Source: Nitrospirota bacterium (lineage in GTDB: Bacteria; Nitrospirota; Thermodesulfovibrionia; UBA6902). From it: a stretch of DNA of 64,000 nucleotides. Of the stretch, positions 1 to 9,060 are shown piece by piece. The DNA lies in the NCBI GenBank assembly GCA_016234115.1, contig JACRHD010000065.1:62001-126000 (forward strand). Reading direction: 5' to 3'. Made by a program: the position numbers and the translations under genes. Each line of letters begins with the position of its first letter. The first letter of the stretch is position 1. The notes under the pieces are model-generated. The model saw only the letters and a program-made list of their open reading frames with translations. It did no database searches and had not been told where the DNA came from.

Positions 1-658
1 CCATCCCGGCAAGCACCAGTACCTGTTTTTCGTCATTGATCGTCATTTCTTTTCTCGCTTCAATAACGAGGTTGCCGTTAGGCATTACTTCGACAACCTT
101 CGCCGTTATCGTTGCAACGAGTTTCCCCTCCCTGTTCGTGTCTCCCTTTCCCTTAAATTCCGATTTGCCCGTGCCGGCGACTTTTGGTTCAAATATATTC
201 GAGCCCTTGTATAAATCCTTCAATAAAAAAGCATTATGAAGGTTGAAATCCGTATTCATGCCGAAGATATCGGACATGTCATACTCCGCGATCGAGTCCC
301 GGCTCGTATCCGTATCCGCCTTCCCTGAGCCGGACAGATTTTCCACAATCCTTATCGTCACAAGATCATTCAGCCTTCTCGCCTTTGTGTCTTCGAATAT
401 ATTTTCCGAGTCAAGCCAGAGAGAGTTTGCAGACGATGTCTTTTCTTCCTTCTCATGATAAACATATTTAGGAGGAGGCAGCGGTAGTTTCGCAGAAGGA
501 GAGGCACAGGCATAAAACAGAATACAGAAGACAGAAGACAGGATACAGAATAAAAAGTAAAATTGAATCTTCCCTGAATCCCGGTTTCCGGCTCCCGGCT
601 CCCGACTCCCGACTCCCGACTCCTGTCTTTTAGAGTTCCACCCTGATTGTATTTTCAT
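1..658 (-). CDS. flgH: Flagellar L-ring lipoprotein FlgH, 3' end off the window
   Basis: Reverse-strand translation includes ...CASPSAKLPLPPPKYVYHEKEEK...SLWLDSENIFEDTKARRLNDLVTIRIVE...VATITAKVVEVMPNGNLVIEARKEMTINDEKQVLVLAGM, typical of FlgH. Nearest in-frame ATG is at 658, overlapping the end of flgA. Not in the ORF track, presumably because it runs off the edge. Confidence 0.85.
   Translation of the reverse strand, partial: MKIQSGWNSKRQESGVGSREPGAGNRDSGKIQFYFLFCILSSVFCILFYACASPSAKLPLPPPKYVYHEKEEKTSSANSLWLDSENIFEDTKARRLNDLVTIRIVENLSGSGKADTDTSRDSIAEYDMSDIFGMNTDFNLHNAFLLKDLYKGSNIFEPKVAGTGKSEFKGKGDTNREGKLVATITAKVVEVMPNGNLVIEARKEMTINDEKQVLVLAGM
517..551. repeat. Heptamer array, core ACAGAAK, 5 units, in the flgH signal-peptide region
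   Basis: acagaat acagaag acagaag acaggat acagaat. Confidence 0.93.
576..624. repeat. Heptamer array, core GRCTCCC, about 7 units, between flgA and the flgH signal peptide
   Basis: gaatccc ggtttcc ggctccc ggctccc gactccc gactccc gactcct. Confidence 0.93.
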
Positions 659-1370
659 CCACCAACACTCCTCTCACCTCTTTTTTTGAAGACAGATTCA
701 TTGCCTTTACCTGCGTCCCGACGTATCCCTTCTCTCTGATTTCGCCGGCTGCGGTAATGCTGAATCCCGTTCCGCTGATTAAAAGAACCACTTTACGGCC
801 TTTCTTCACCGCCTGTGTTTTGTCCACCATGTTGTCAACGATCACCGCGTCGGCCGGGACAGACCTCTTTAAGGGTTTTCCGATAACCGTTTCATGATCT
901 CTTACAGCGCCCTTCGGCATCCTGTTTATATCCATTTCAGACAGATATAAGTCGTCGTCCTGTAAAACGTAGCCCCTGCTGAATGGTCGCTTGCTTTTAA
1001 CGACGACATCAAGGACCCTGACGTCGGCCTTTGCAATCACTTTTTGGTCGCCGTCGAATACTAAGACAAAAACGCCCTTGCCGACAGGTCCTTTTTCAAC
1101 GATTATCAGGTCAGGAGCTTTGTCCGGGACATTCCCTGCAAATGAGACGTTGCTCACATCTATCCTTTCCCAGGGGTAGTTTTTTTCCAAAAAATTCCTC
1201 AGGGCGTCTTCAGGCTCCCATGAATACGCCGGTACTAAAGTAACAAGTGACAAGTGACAAGTGACAATCAGGAAAGTGACAAGTGAAGCGTGACGAGTGA
1301 CAAGTCTTCTGAATGCCGACTCCCGGCTTCTGACTTCTGACTTCAAAGTGACCCGTCTTCTCTCTTTCAA
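630..1370 (-). CDS. flgA: Flagellar P-ring assembly chaperone FlgA
   Basis: ORF 246 aa; SAF-like region KRPFSRGYVLQDDDLYLSEMDINRMPKGAVRDHETVIGKPLKRSVPADAVI; lies between flgG and flgH. Confidence 0.9.
   Translation of the reverse strand: MKERRRVTLKSEVRSRESAFRRLVTRHASLVTFLIVTCHLSLVTLVPAYSWEPEDALRNFLEKNYPWERIDVSNVSFAGNVPDKAPDLIIVEKGPVGKGVFVLVFDGDQKVIAKADVRVLDVVVKSKRPFSRGYVLQDDDLYLSEMDINRMPKGAVRDHETVIGKPLKRSVPADAVIVDNMVDKTQAVKKGRKVVLLISGTGFSITAAGEIREKGYVGTQVKAMNLSSKKEVRGVLVDENTIRVEL
1238..1352. repeat. Heptamer array, cores AAGTGAC then GACTTCT, in the 5' end of flgA
   Basis: aagtaac aagtgac aagtgac aagtgac aatcagg a aagtgac aagtgaa gcgtgac gagtgac aagtctt ... gactccc ggcttct gacttct gacttca aagtgac. 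Confidence 0.93.
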
Positions 1371-1386
1371 CCTCTTCTCCCTTCCG

Positions 1387-1427
1387 TTTACTGTCTACTG
1401 TTACTGTCTACTGTCTACTATCTCTTT
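1387..1427. repeat. Heptamer array, core TCTACTG, at the flgG stop codon
   Basis: tttactg tctactg ttactg tctactg tctacta tctcttt. Confidence 0.9.
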
Positions 1428-2206
1428 ATGGTGTTGGCCATTTGCAGCATCTCATCCGATGTTTGCACTACCTTGGAATTCAGCTCATACGCGCGCTGAC
1501 TGATGATCATGTTCACCATCTCTTCCACAATATTAACGTTGCTCATTTCAAGAAATCCCTGATTGACTGTCCCAAGTCCGTCAGCCCCCGGATTCCCGGT
1601 CGTCGCCTCGCCTGACGCGCCTGTTGGGGTGAACAGGTTTTTGCCGAGGGCGCTAAGCCCGCCCGGATTAATGAACTGGGCAAGTTCTATCTGACCCAGC
1701 TCGACCGGCGTAGAGTTCCCGGCCTGCAGTACGGACACGGTGCCGTCGGAATTAATTGTAATCTGCAGGGTGTTGGAAGGGATTGTTACGGCAGGCTCCA
1801 GGGGATATCCGTCAGAATTGACTACGCGCCCTTCACTGTCGATTTTAAAAGAGCCCGAACGGGTATATGCAATTTCACCGTCCGGTTTTGTGATCTGGAA
1901 AAATCCGCTTCCCTCAATTACGAGATCGAGGTTGTTGCCGGTCGATACAAAGTCCCCCTGCTGAAACATCTTTTGCACCGCGGCAGGTTTAACGCCGAGA
2001 CCGACCTGAATACCGGAAGGAAGCTCGGCCCCCTCAGCCGATGAAGCCCCGGCGGACTTTAATCCCTGATATAACAGCTCCTGAAAATCCGCCCTGCTTT
2101 TCTTGAAGCCCGTCGTGTTCACATTTGCCAGATTGTTGGAAATGACATCTATACTTAACCTCTGCGCCTCCATTCCCGTTGCGGCTATAAATAATGACCT
2201 TTGCAT
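1418..2206 (-). CDS. flgG: Flagellar distal rod protein FlgG
   Basis: MQRSLFIAATGMEAQRLSIDVISNNLANVNTTGFKKSRADFQELLYQ, rod-protein N-terminus; C-terminal SNVNIVEEMVNMIISQRAYELNSKVVQTSDEML. Confidence 0.96.
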   Translation of the reverse strand: MQRSLFIAATGMEAQRLSIDVISNNLANVNTTGFKKSRADFQELLYQGLKSAGASSAEGAELPSGIQVGLGVKPAAVQKMFQQGDFVSTGNNLDLVIEGSGFFQITKPDGEIAYTRSGSFKIDSEGRVVNSDGYPLEPAVTIPSNTLQITINSDGTVSVLQAGNSTPVELGQIELAQFINPGGLSALGKNLFTPTGASGEATTGNPGADGLGTVNQGFLEMSNVNIVEEMVNMIISQRAYELNSKVVQTSDEMLQMANTIKR

Positions 2207-2224
2207 TTCCTTCCCTCCCGCCTC

Positions 2225-2259
2225 AATTTGAAATCTGAAATTTTAAATTTGAAATCTTA
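2225..2259. repeat. Heptamer array, core AATTTGA, between flgF and flgG
   Basis: aatttga aatctga aatttta aatttga aatctta. Confidence 0.9.
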
Positions 2260-2263
2260 TTTG

Positions 2264-2971
2264 TCATTTCCCCATCTCGTTTGTTACCTTGGACGATGCC
2301 TCATCAAACGACTGGATCATCTTCTGATAGGACTCAAATTCTCTCAACGAGGTAAGCATCTGAACTATTTCTCTCATTGTTTCGACATTCGACGCCTCCA
2401 GATATCCCTGGCTTACCGCCGACGTTATCTCTCTGCCCGCCTCATCAGTAACGAACGCGCCCCCGTTTACTTTCTGAAGTTTCTCTTTCTCGGTAAAATC
2501 AACAATCCTGAGCGCGCCGACAGATACATCATCTACGAAGACTTCTCCCGCTGCGTTGACATCTATCTTATTTCCCTGCACTGATATGGGACCGCCGCTG
2601 CCCAGCACCTTGAAATTGTCCTGCGTAGCGAGGTAGCCCGCGCTGTCAATCCTGAAATTTCCGTTTCTCGTAAATCTGCCGCCTTCGAGCGCAAAGAAGC
2701 CTTCACCGTTAATCGCGAGGTCGAGGGGGTTACCGGTCCTCAGGAGAGTCCCGCCCGAAAAATCGGTTATTACGCGCGATGTCTCCGACATTGTCCTGCC
2801 GTCTTCGACCAGAGGCGGCTTGTTGTCTACAGGTATTATATAATCCTTAAATGATATCCTCTCCTTTTTATAACCCGGAGTAGACGCATTCGCAACATTC
2901 TGGGCAAAGATGTCCAGATGCCTCTGTTTAAGAACTGCTCCGGAAAGCGCTATATATATTCCCTTATACAT
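2264..2971 (-). CDS. flgF: Flagellar proximal rod protein FlgF
   Basis: MYKGIYIALSGAVLKQRHLDIFAQNVANASTPGYKKERISFKDY; adjacent to flgG. Confidence 0.92.
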   Translation of the reverse strand: MYKGIYIALSGAVLKQRHLDIFAQNVANASTPGYKKERISFKDYIIPVDNKPPLVEDGRTMSETSRVITDFSGGTLLRTGNPLDLAINGEGFFALEGGRFTRNGNFRIDSAGYLATQDNFKVLGSGGPISVQGNKIDVNAAGEVFVDDVSVGALRIVDFTEKEKLQKVNGGAFVTDEAGREITSAVSQGYLEASNVETMREIVQMLTSLREFESYQKMIQSFDEASSKVTNEMGK

Positions 2972-2984
2972 TTCCTGTGTCTAA

Positions 2985-3000
2985 TGCAAACCGGATGCCA
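2985..3000 (-). promoter_or_regulatory. Candidate sigma-54 (-24/-12) promoter upstream of flgF
   Basis: Reverse strand reads TGGCAT-CCGGT-TTGCA (consensus TGGCAC-N5-TTGCW). It lies very close to the annotated ATG, so the true start may be further downstream. Confidence 0.45.
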
Positions 3001-3139
3001 GATAAATCCGGCCGCTTCCGTTTGAACAAGCCTGCCCTATCGCCGTAAAATCTTTCACTTGTCCTGCCCTCTTTTCCGATCTCATTTATAAGTCCCTTTC
3101 AGCGAGGGGAATTTTTTTCCCTCCCGGTAAATATCTTCC

Positions 3140-3316
3140 CTATATCCTGACGTCTATCCTTCCTTCTTTTTCCTTCTCTGTTTCCTTGTCTTCTTCCTTG
3201 TCCTTTTTCTGTTCCCTGTCCTTGTTCTTTTTCTGGTCTTTCGGGGCCCGGCCGGCCTCCTTCTCTTTTTTTACAGGGAGTATCCCCAACATGTTACCCA
3301 ACCCGTCAATTACCAT
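3140..3316 (-). CDS. Small K/E/D-rich protein (58 aa) in the flagellar cluster
   Basis: Translation MVIDGLGNMLGILPVKKEKEAGRAPKDQKKNKDREQKKDKEEDKETEKEKEGRIDVRI*; below the ORF-track length cutoff; between fliA and flgF. Confidence 0.55.
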   Translation of the reverse strand: MVIDGLGNMLGILPVKKEKEAGRAPKDQKKNKDREQKKDKEEDKETEKEKEGRIDVRI

Positions 3317-3350
3317 CGTAGCTTACCGTTTTAAGTTACGTTCATAATCC

Positions 3351-4082
3351 TTATCGCGCCCATTGCAGTTTCGATTTCAGTTTGACAAGAGCCTGACTGT
3401 GGATCTGACAAACCCTCGACTCCGTGATACTCAGGACCTTCCCTATTTCCTGCATCGTAAGCTCTTCATAGTAGTAGAGAGATAAGACCAGTTTTTCCTT
3501 TTCAGGCAGACTCTCTATCAACACGGCAAGCTTTTCCTTGACGTCTTTCTCCTCAAGGACCTCAAGGGGGTTTTTTGAGGAAGGGTCGGCAATACACTCG
3601 GACAGATTCAGCTCGCTGTCATTATACTTGTTGGTCTTAAAGTCTTCTATCCTTATCGGCGAGGCGGAGACGGCGTACTGCAATATCCTGTAATATTCGT
3701 CAAGGGGCATCTTCAGACTCTTCGCCACCTCCGTATCATCGGGCATTCTGCCGTGTTTCTTTTCAAGTTTTTCACGGGCGCCGTTGATTTCATCGATCTT
3801 CTTGCGCATGGACCGCGGGATCCAAGCCGTGGCCCTTAGCTCATCGATCATCGAGCCTTTTATGCGTAATTCCGCATATGTCTTGAGTTTGACCTTGCCG
3901 GGCTCGAACCTTTGAAGCGCGTCCATCAGGCCCATAAGCCCCACACTGATCAGGTCGTCGACGGTTACGTGGGGCGGGAGTTTCCATGAGAGCCTGTATG
4001 CAGTATACTTTATATAAGGCAGAAACTCCTTGATGATCTTTTCCTTTGTCTCTTCATTCATCTCTGTCTTGTATTTCAGCAT
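3351..4082 (-). CDS. fliA: RNA polymerase sigma factor FliA (sigma-28)
   Basis: DDLISVGLMGLMDALQRFEPGKVKLKTYAELRIKGSMIDELRATAWIPRSMRKK; C-terminal sigma-4 region. Confidence 0.95.
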   Translation of the reverse strand: MLKYKTEMNEETKEKIIKEFLPYIKYTAYRLSWKLPPHVTVDDLISVGLMGLMDALQRFEPGKVKLKTYAELRIKGSMIDELRATAWIPRSMRKKIDEINGAREKLEKKHGRMPDDTEVAKSLKMPLDEYYRILQYAVSASPIRIEDFKTNKYNDSELNLSECIADPSSKNPLEVLEEKDVKEKLAVLIESLPEKEKLVLSLYYYEELTMQEIGKVLSITESRVCQIHSQALVKLKSKLQWAR

Positions 4083-4897
4083 TTTGTCTTCAACAGACCT
4101 CCCAGAAAAAACTGGAGAGTCCCCTTTATATTGTTATTGGTTTCAATGGATAGTTTATGGGCAATCTGCATAATGCTCTTTGCCGCCGCGCTCTCCGGAT
4201 AAATTTCGACCAGCGCCCTCTGCTGCCGCACCGCCTTTTGCAGCAGGAGGTCGTTAGGAACATGTCCCAGGTAATCAAGGGAGATACTGAGGAACTTTTC
4301 CGCGGCGATTGAAAGTCTCCTGTACACGTCCGTAGCCTCCTTCTCGTCTTTCACGTTATTGACAAGTATCTTGAAATTCTTTTCCTGGTACTTTGTAAAG
4401 AGCACTTTAATAAGGGCATACGCGTCCGTCATCGCGGTAGGCTCCGATGACGTAACAATAATGATTTCACGCGCGGCCATGCAGAAGAAGGCGACGTTCG
4501 TAGATATGCCCGAAGACGTATCAATGAGGAGATAATCCACTTCATCGTCATACGCGTCGAATTCTTCAATGAGCCTCAGCCTCTGGAATTCATCAAGCTC
4601 CGTAAGCTCCTGGATGCCGGAGCTCGCCGGCAGGATTTTTATCCCGCAGGGCCCTTCCACAATGAGATCTTTCAGGTTCTTTTCACCGTTAAAGAGATGC
4701 CTGATATTGTACTTTGTCGCCAGGTTCAGTACGACATCGATATTACTGAGCCCCAGGTCGGCGTCAAAGACCAGTACTTTCTTGTTCAGTTTCCTGAACG
4801 CTATGGCAAGGTTGGCCGTGATATTGGTTTTGCCGACACCACCCTTGCCGCTGGCCACCGCTATCGTTCTTATCGTATTTCCTCCCTCTATATTCAT
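4076..4897 (-). CDS. flhG: MinD-like ATPase FlhG/FleN
   Basis: TIAVASGKGGVGKTNITANLAIAFRKLNKKVLVFDADLGLSNIDVVL; next to flhF. Confidence 0.93.
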   Translation of the reverse strand: MNIEGGNTIRTIAVASGKGGVGKTNITANLAIAFRKLNKKVLVFDADLGLSNIDVVLNLATKYNIRHLFNGEKNLKDLIVEGPCGIKILPASSGIQELTELDEFQRLRLIEEFDAYDDEVDYLLIDTSSGISTNVAFFCMAAREIIIVTSSEPTAMTDAYALIKVLFTKYQEKNFKILVNNVKDEKEATDVYRRLSIAAEKFLSISLDYLGHVPNDLLLQKAVRQQRALVEIYPESAAAKSIMQIAHKLSIETNNNIKGTLQFFLGGLLKTKC

Positions 4898-5964
4898 TAT
4901 GCACTCCCCGTTTTCAGAATTAGGTTCGTCAGCTTCCTGCTATCAACAAATTCGATGTTGCCTGGAACTCTCTGTCCGGTAGTTATATACGCCACAGGTT
5001 TCCGGTACGTGCGGCAGAGATTATATATGGAGCCTAAATTGACGGCCTCGTCCGTCTTTGTGAAAGCCATGTAATCTATAGGCAGCGCGCCGTAATGCTT
5101 GTAGGTATTTATGAGAAAATCGCAGTCGCTCGACGTGCTCAGAAGGAGCTGGGTCTCGATGGACAGGCCCGTCTTGTAAATGTCCTTGAGGCCCCTTATG
5201 TATCCGTCGTCCTTTGGGTTCTGCCCCGTCGTATCAATAAGGAGTATGTCCCTGTCATTATATTTCCTTACGCTCTTTTTCAAATCCTGGGCGTCTGCGA
5301 CTATTTCAAGAGGAATACCGATCATTTTTGAATAAATCCTTATCTGCTCCGCAGCTCCTATCTTGAAGGTGTCCACCCCGATAATGGCCGCTCTCCTGCC
5401 TTCCTTGACGGCCTTTGACGCGAGCTTTGCGACGGTGGTCGTCTTACCGGCCCCCGTGGGCCCTATAAGCATCACAATTCTCTTGTCGTACCTGCTGGAG
5501 AGGTTCCACGTGACGGACGAAGCGCTGTCGAAAAACTTCGACCGGCACATGTCCTCCGATATCAGCGTCTCGAGGTCCTCTATGTCCCTGGCCCTTTCCA
5601 CGAGATTCAGCGCATAATCGTCCCTGATGGACCGTTCCCTGAGAAAATAAAACATCTTCTTTCTTTCCGCGGGCAGCGTCAGTTCGCCCCCGCTGTTCCT
5701 CATGGCTTCTACGCATTCCCGCAGGGTCTTAATTTCATTTTTCAGTTCCGCGAGATCGCTGCTTTGCACAGGTGAAGTCGCCGGAACATAACCTTTGCTC
5801 TCATGCTGTTCAATGTCGTAGTCGACGGCAGCCGTGATCTCCACATACGGTCTGGCCCCCTTCCTGTCTTCCGACGAGATGATGACCGCTTCTTCCCCCA
5901 GCTCCCTCTTGACGCAAGCCAGGGCTTCACCGAAAGTTTTGGCCTGATATTTTTTAATTGTCAT
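4897..5964 (-). CDS. flhF: Flagellar SRP-like GTPase FlhF
   Basis: MLIGPTGAGKTTTVAKLASKAVKEGRRAAIIGVDTFKIGAAEQIRIYSKMIGIPLEIV. Confidence 0.95.
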   Translation of the reverse strand: MTIKKYQAKTFGEALACVKRELGEEAVIISSEDRKGARPYVEITAAVDYDIEQHESKGYVPATSPVQSSDLAELKNEIKTLRECVEAMRNSGGELTLPAERKKMFYFLRERSIRDDYALNLVERARDIEDLETLISEDMCRSKFFDSASSVTWNLSSRYDKRIVMLIGPTGAGKTTTVAKLASKAVKEGRRAAIIGVDTFKIGAAEQIRIYSKMIGIPLEIVADAQDLKKSVRKYNDRDILLIDTTGQNPKDDGYIRGLKDIYKTGLSIETQLLLSTSSDCDFLINTYKHYGALPIDYMAFTKTDEAVNLGSIYNLCRTYRKPVAYITTGQRVPGNIEFVDSRKLTNLILKTGSA

Positions 5965-7984
5965 ACCGTAACATTCCCCTTATATCCAAATTTGTCGCTG
6001 ATACGATTTCCGCGCTTGAAAGCACAACAATAGATGAGGATATCCTTTCCACGATCTTTCTCAGATACCTCCTGGCATTCGGCGAACAAAGGACGACCGG
6101 CTGTATCCCCCTGAACTTTCCCGAGGACAGGGCCTTTTCAATACTTTTCACCAGCCTGTTTATGATGTCGGGACTTATGGTCCCGCCCTCGGTCTGCGAC
6201 AGCATTTTTTCAAAGATCGGGTCCAGAGTGAACACCGGGAGTCTGCCGTCCTCATTTGCATACTGCTTTGTAATGGTCCTCGAAAGCGCCTGCCGCACGT
6301 GCTCCGTCAGGACCTCGGGGTCTTTCATGCCCGGAGAACAATCAAGAAGCGTGTCGAAAACCGTAATGATGTCCTTTATCGGCACCCGCTCCTTCAGGAG
6401 GTTTTGAAGCACCCTCTGCACGGCCCCCAGGGTGAGGTTTGCGGGCACAAGCTCTTCCACAATCTTGGGATAGGATTTCGAGATATTGTCCATCATTTTC
6501 TGGGTCTCCCTCCTGGTAAGAAGCTCCCAGGCGTGTCCCCGTACAAGCTCTGTGATATGCGTGCCGATGACCGTGGCGTTGTCGACCACCATGTAACCGG
6601 ACAACTGGGCCTTTTCCACTTCCTTCTCATCAATCCAGAAAGCTGGCAGTCCGAACGCGGGCTCCTTCGTAGGGACGCCGTCTATTTTCCCCGCTTCCCC
6701 GGACGCCACGGCAAGCCAGTTCCCCATCATGATTTCCCCTCTCGCAATCTCGACGCCGCGAATCAGAAAGCTGTACTCGTGCGGCCTGAGATTGAGGTTG
6801 TCCTTAATGTGCATGGGCGCAACAACGAAACCCAGCTCCGATGCTATCTGTCTTCTCATCGCCTTGATCTTTCCAAGCAGCTCGCCGTAAGGCTCGTCCA
6901 CAAGGGGAATAAGCCCGTAGCCGATCTCAAGACCCAGAGGATCAAGTTCGAGATATGATTCCACCTTCGGTTCCTCAACCGCGGGCTGCGATGCTGCGTC
7001 TGTTTTTTCCGCTTCCGGAGGCGTCTTTGTTATTATGTATGCCATTGCGCCGGCCCCTATCGATATAAGAAAGAACGGGATGTGAGGCAGGCCCGGAACA
7101 AAACCAAGTATCATCAGAACGCCTGCGAGCGTAACAAGGGCCTTCGGATTCATCAATATCTGCTGCGTAATGTCCTTGCCAATATCGCTCTCTTTCCCGG
7201 CGCGGCTCACTATAATACCCGCGGCAGTCGACGTCAGCAGGGCCGGTATCTGCGCCACCAGGCCGTCACCGATTGTAAGTATCGTATAGGTCTTGGCGGC
7301 ATCTGTGAACTGCATGTCTTTCTGGAGTATGCCGATAATCAAACCACCTATGATATTTATTGCGGTGATAAGCAGGCCCGCGACCGCGTCGCCTCTGACA
7401 AACTTACTTGCGCCGTCCATTGCGCCGTAATAATCCGCTTCCTGCGAAATAACCTCTCTTCGTCTTCTTGCTTCCTTGTCGTCTATGAGCCCCGTATTCA
7501 AGTCCGCATCTATAGCCATCTGTTTTCCGGGCATGGCATCCAGTGTAAATCTTGCGGCGACTTCCGCGATCCTGCCTGAACCTTTGGTTATAACCATAAA
7601 ATTTACGATTACCAGTAACAGAAAGATCACAATTCCTACAGCGTAATCGCCGCCGACCACAAAATTGCCGAAGGACTTGATGACCTGCCCTGCGGCCTCC
7701 ACTCCCTCGCTGCCTTTAAGGAGTATCAGTCTTGTCGACGCCACGTTCAGGGCAAGCCTGTAAAGCGTTGAAATAAGCAGAACTGACGGCAAAACCGAAA
7801 AATCGAGAGGTTTCTTAATATATATGGACATGATGAGGATCGTTATGGACAATGAAATTGAAAGGGTCAGCAGTATGTCGAGAATAAAAGGCGGAAGAGG
7901 AAGAATCATGACCCCGACAATCGACACCACCAGCACTGCGATAAACACATCTTCTCTTTGTTTCAGCAGCGTCAGGAAGTTCAT
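5954..7984 (-). CDS. flhA: Flagellar export protein FlhA
   Basis: 676 aa; VRGDAVAGLLITAINIIGGLIIG, RFTLDAMPGKQMAIDADLNTGLID. Confidence 0.97.
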   Translation of the reverse strand: MNFLTLLKQREDVFIAVLVVSIVGVMILPLPPFILDILLTLSISLSITILIMSIYIKKPLDFSVLPSVLLISTLYRLALNVASTRLILLKGSEGVEAAGQVIKSFGNFVVGGDYAVGIVIFLLLVIVNFMVITKGSGRIAEVAARFTLDAMPGKQMAIDADLNTGLIDDKEARRRREVISQEADYYGAMDGASKFVRGDAVAGLLITAINIIGGLIIGILQKDMQFTDAAKTYTILTIGDGLVAQIPALLTSTAAGIIVSRAGKESDIGKDITQQILMNPKALVTLAGVLMILGFVPGLPHIPFFLISIGAGAMAYIITKTPPEAEKTDAASQPAVEEPKVESYLELDPLGLEIGYGLIPLVDEPYGELLGKIKAMRRQIASELGFVVAPMHIKDNLNLRPHEYSFLIRGVEIARGEIMMGNWLAVASGEAGKIDGVPTKEPAFGLPAFWIDEKEVEKAQLSGYMVVDNATVIGTHITELVRGHAWELLTRRETQKMMDNISKSYPKIVEELVPANLTLGAVQRVLQNLLKERVPIKDIITVFDTLLDCSPGMKDPEVLTEHVRQALSRTITKQYANEDGRLPVFTLDPIFEKMLSQTEGGTISPDIINRLVKSIEKALSSGKFRGIQPVVLCSPNARRYLRKIVERISSSIVVLSSAEIVSATNLDIRGMLRYDN

Positions 7985-9027
7985 ATTTTCCCCTTAATTT
8001 TGTAAATATATGCAAGTATCCTGGCAACCGCCACATAGAGTTCTTCCGGTACGAATGTGTCGACTGCCAGCTTGAAAAGCGCTCTCGCTACAGGTTTGTC
8101 CTCAACTATCGGCACGCCGTGTTCGGCGGCGATTTCCTTTATCTTTTCCGCGACGACCCCCGCACCCTTGGCGACTATCTTTGGAGCAAACATTTTTTTG
8201 TCCTCATACCTGAGGGCAACCGCAAGATGCGTCGGGTTTGTAATTACCACAGTCGCTTTCGGCACTTCCTGCATCATGCGCGCGCGCGCCGTCTCTTTCT
8301 GAAGGCTCCTTATTCTTGACTTGATCAGCGGATCGCCTTCTATCTCCTTGTGTTCTTCCTTGACCTCGTATTTCGTCATCTTCAGGGACCGTTCGTACTG
8401 CCATCTCTCAAGCAGATAACTCACAATCGCCAGCAGCAGATAATAGAGAAAAGCGAGCCCTACCGCGCGGGCGATCATTCCGGTTGATACCTTTACCAGG
8501 GTGTTCAGCTCCATTGCCGAAAGCGCAGGGAGCGTCCTCAGGTCTTTCTTTAACACGTAATAGACGACCCAACCGCCCACGGCAAACTTGATAATGCTCT
8601 TTAATAATTCCGCTACCCCGTTGAGTGAAACAAAACTTTTCATTTTGCCGAGCGGGTTGATCCGCTGTACATCGATGGTAAAAGCTTTTATCGCCCACCC
8701 GCTCTGGGCCACGCTTGTAAATATGACCATTACACTTGAAACGACAAAGAATGGAAGGAGTACCTTTACGCACTGTAAAAGCGCTATCTTTGATACATCC
8801 GCGGGGTCAGTTCCGTACCGCATACTCAGGATACCCCCTGTGAGTGTCGACAGGCTTAAAAATACGTATTCACCGCCGAAATAAAAGACCGACAGTATTC
8901 CGCCCAGAGAAGCAATGGAGACGAGTTCCTTGTTTCGCAGTATCTGTCCCTTGTCTCTCGCCTTCTTGCGCTTTCGGGGCGTTGCCCCTTCTGTTTTTTC
9001 CTGAAAATCTTCCGCCATTCTCTTCAC
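7981..9027 (-). CDS. flhB: Flagellar export switch protein FlhB
   Basis: FQEKTEGATPRKRKKARDKGQILRNKELV; NPTH autocleavage site in VVITNPTHLAVALRYE. Confidence 0.97.
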   Translation of the reverse strand: MKRMAEDFQEKTEGATPRKRKKARDKGQILRNKELVSIASLGGILSVFYFGGEYVFLSLSTLTGGILSMRYGTDPADVSKIALLQCVKVLLPFFVVSSVMVIFTSVAQSGWAIKAFTIDVQRINPLGKMKSFVSLNGVAELLKSIIKFAVGGWVVYYVLKKDLRTLPALSAMELNTLVKVSTGMIARAVGLAFLYYLLLAIVSYLLERWQYERSLKMTKYEVKEEHKEIEGDPLIKSRIRSLQKETARARMMQEVPKATVVITNPTHLAVALRYEDKKMFAPKIVAKGAGVVAEKIKEIAAEHGVPIVEDKPVARALFKLAVDTFVPEELYVAVARILAYIYKIKGKI

Positions 9028-9030
9028 TCC

Positions 9031-9058
9031 GCAGGGACGGGTTGAAGCCCGTCCCTGC
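9031..9058. repeat. 11-bp-arm palindrome between flhB and fliR
   Basis: GCAGGGACGGG ttgaag CCCGTCCCTGC. Confidence 0.85.
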
Positions 9059-9060
9059 TA

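Noticed and set aside
517-1427. Heptamer arrays as a CRISPR array
   Set aside because: Units are 7 nt with no spacers and cores differ between loci; no cas genes in the window.
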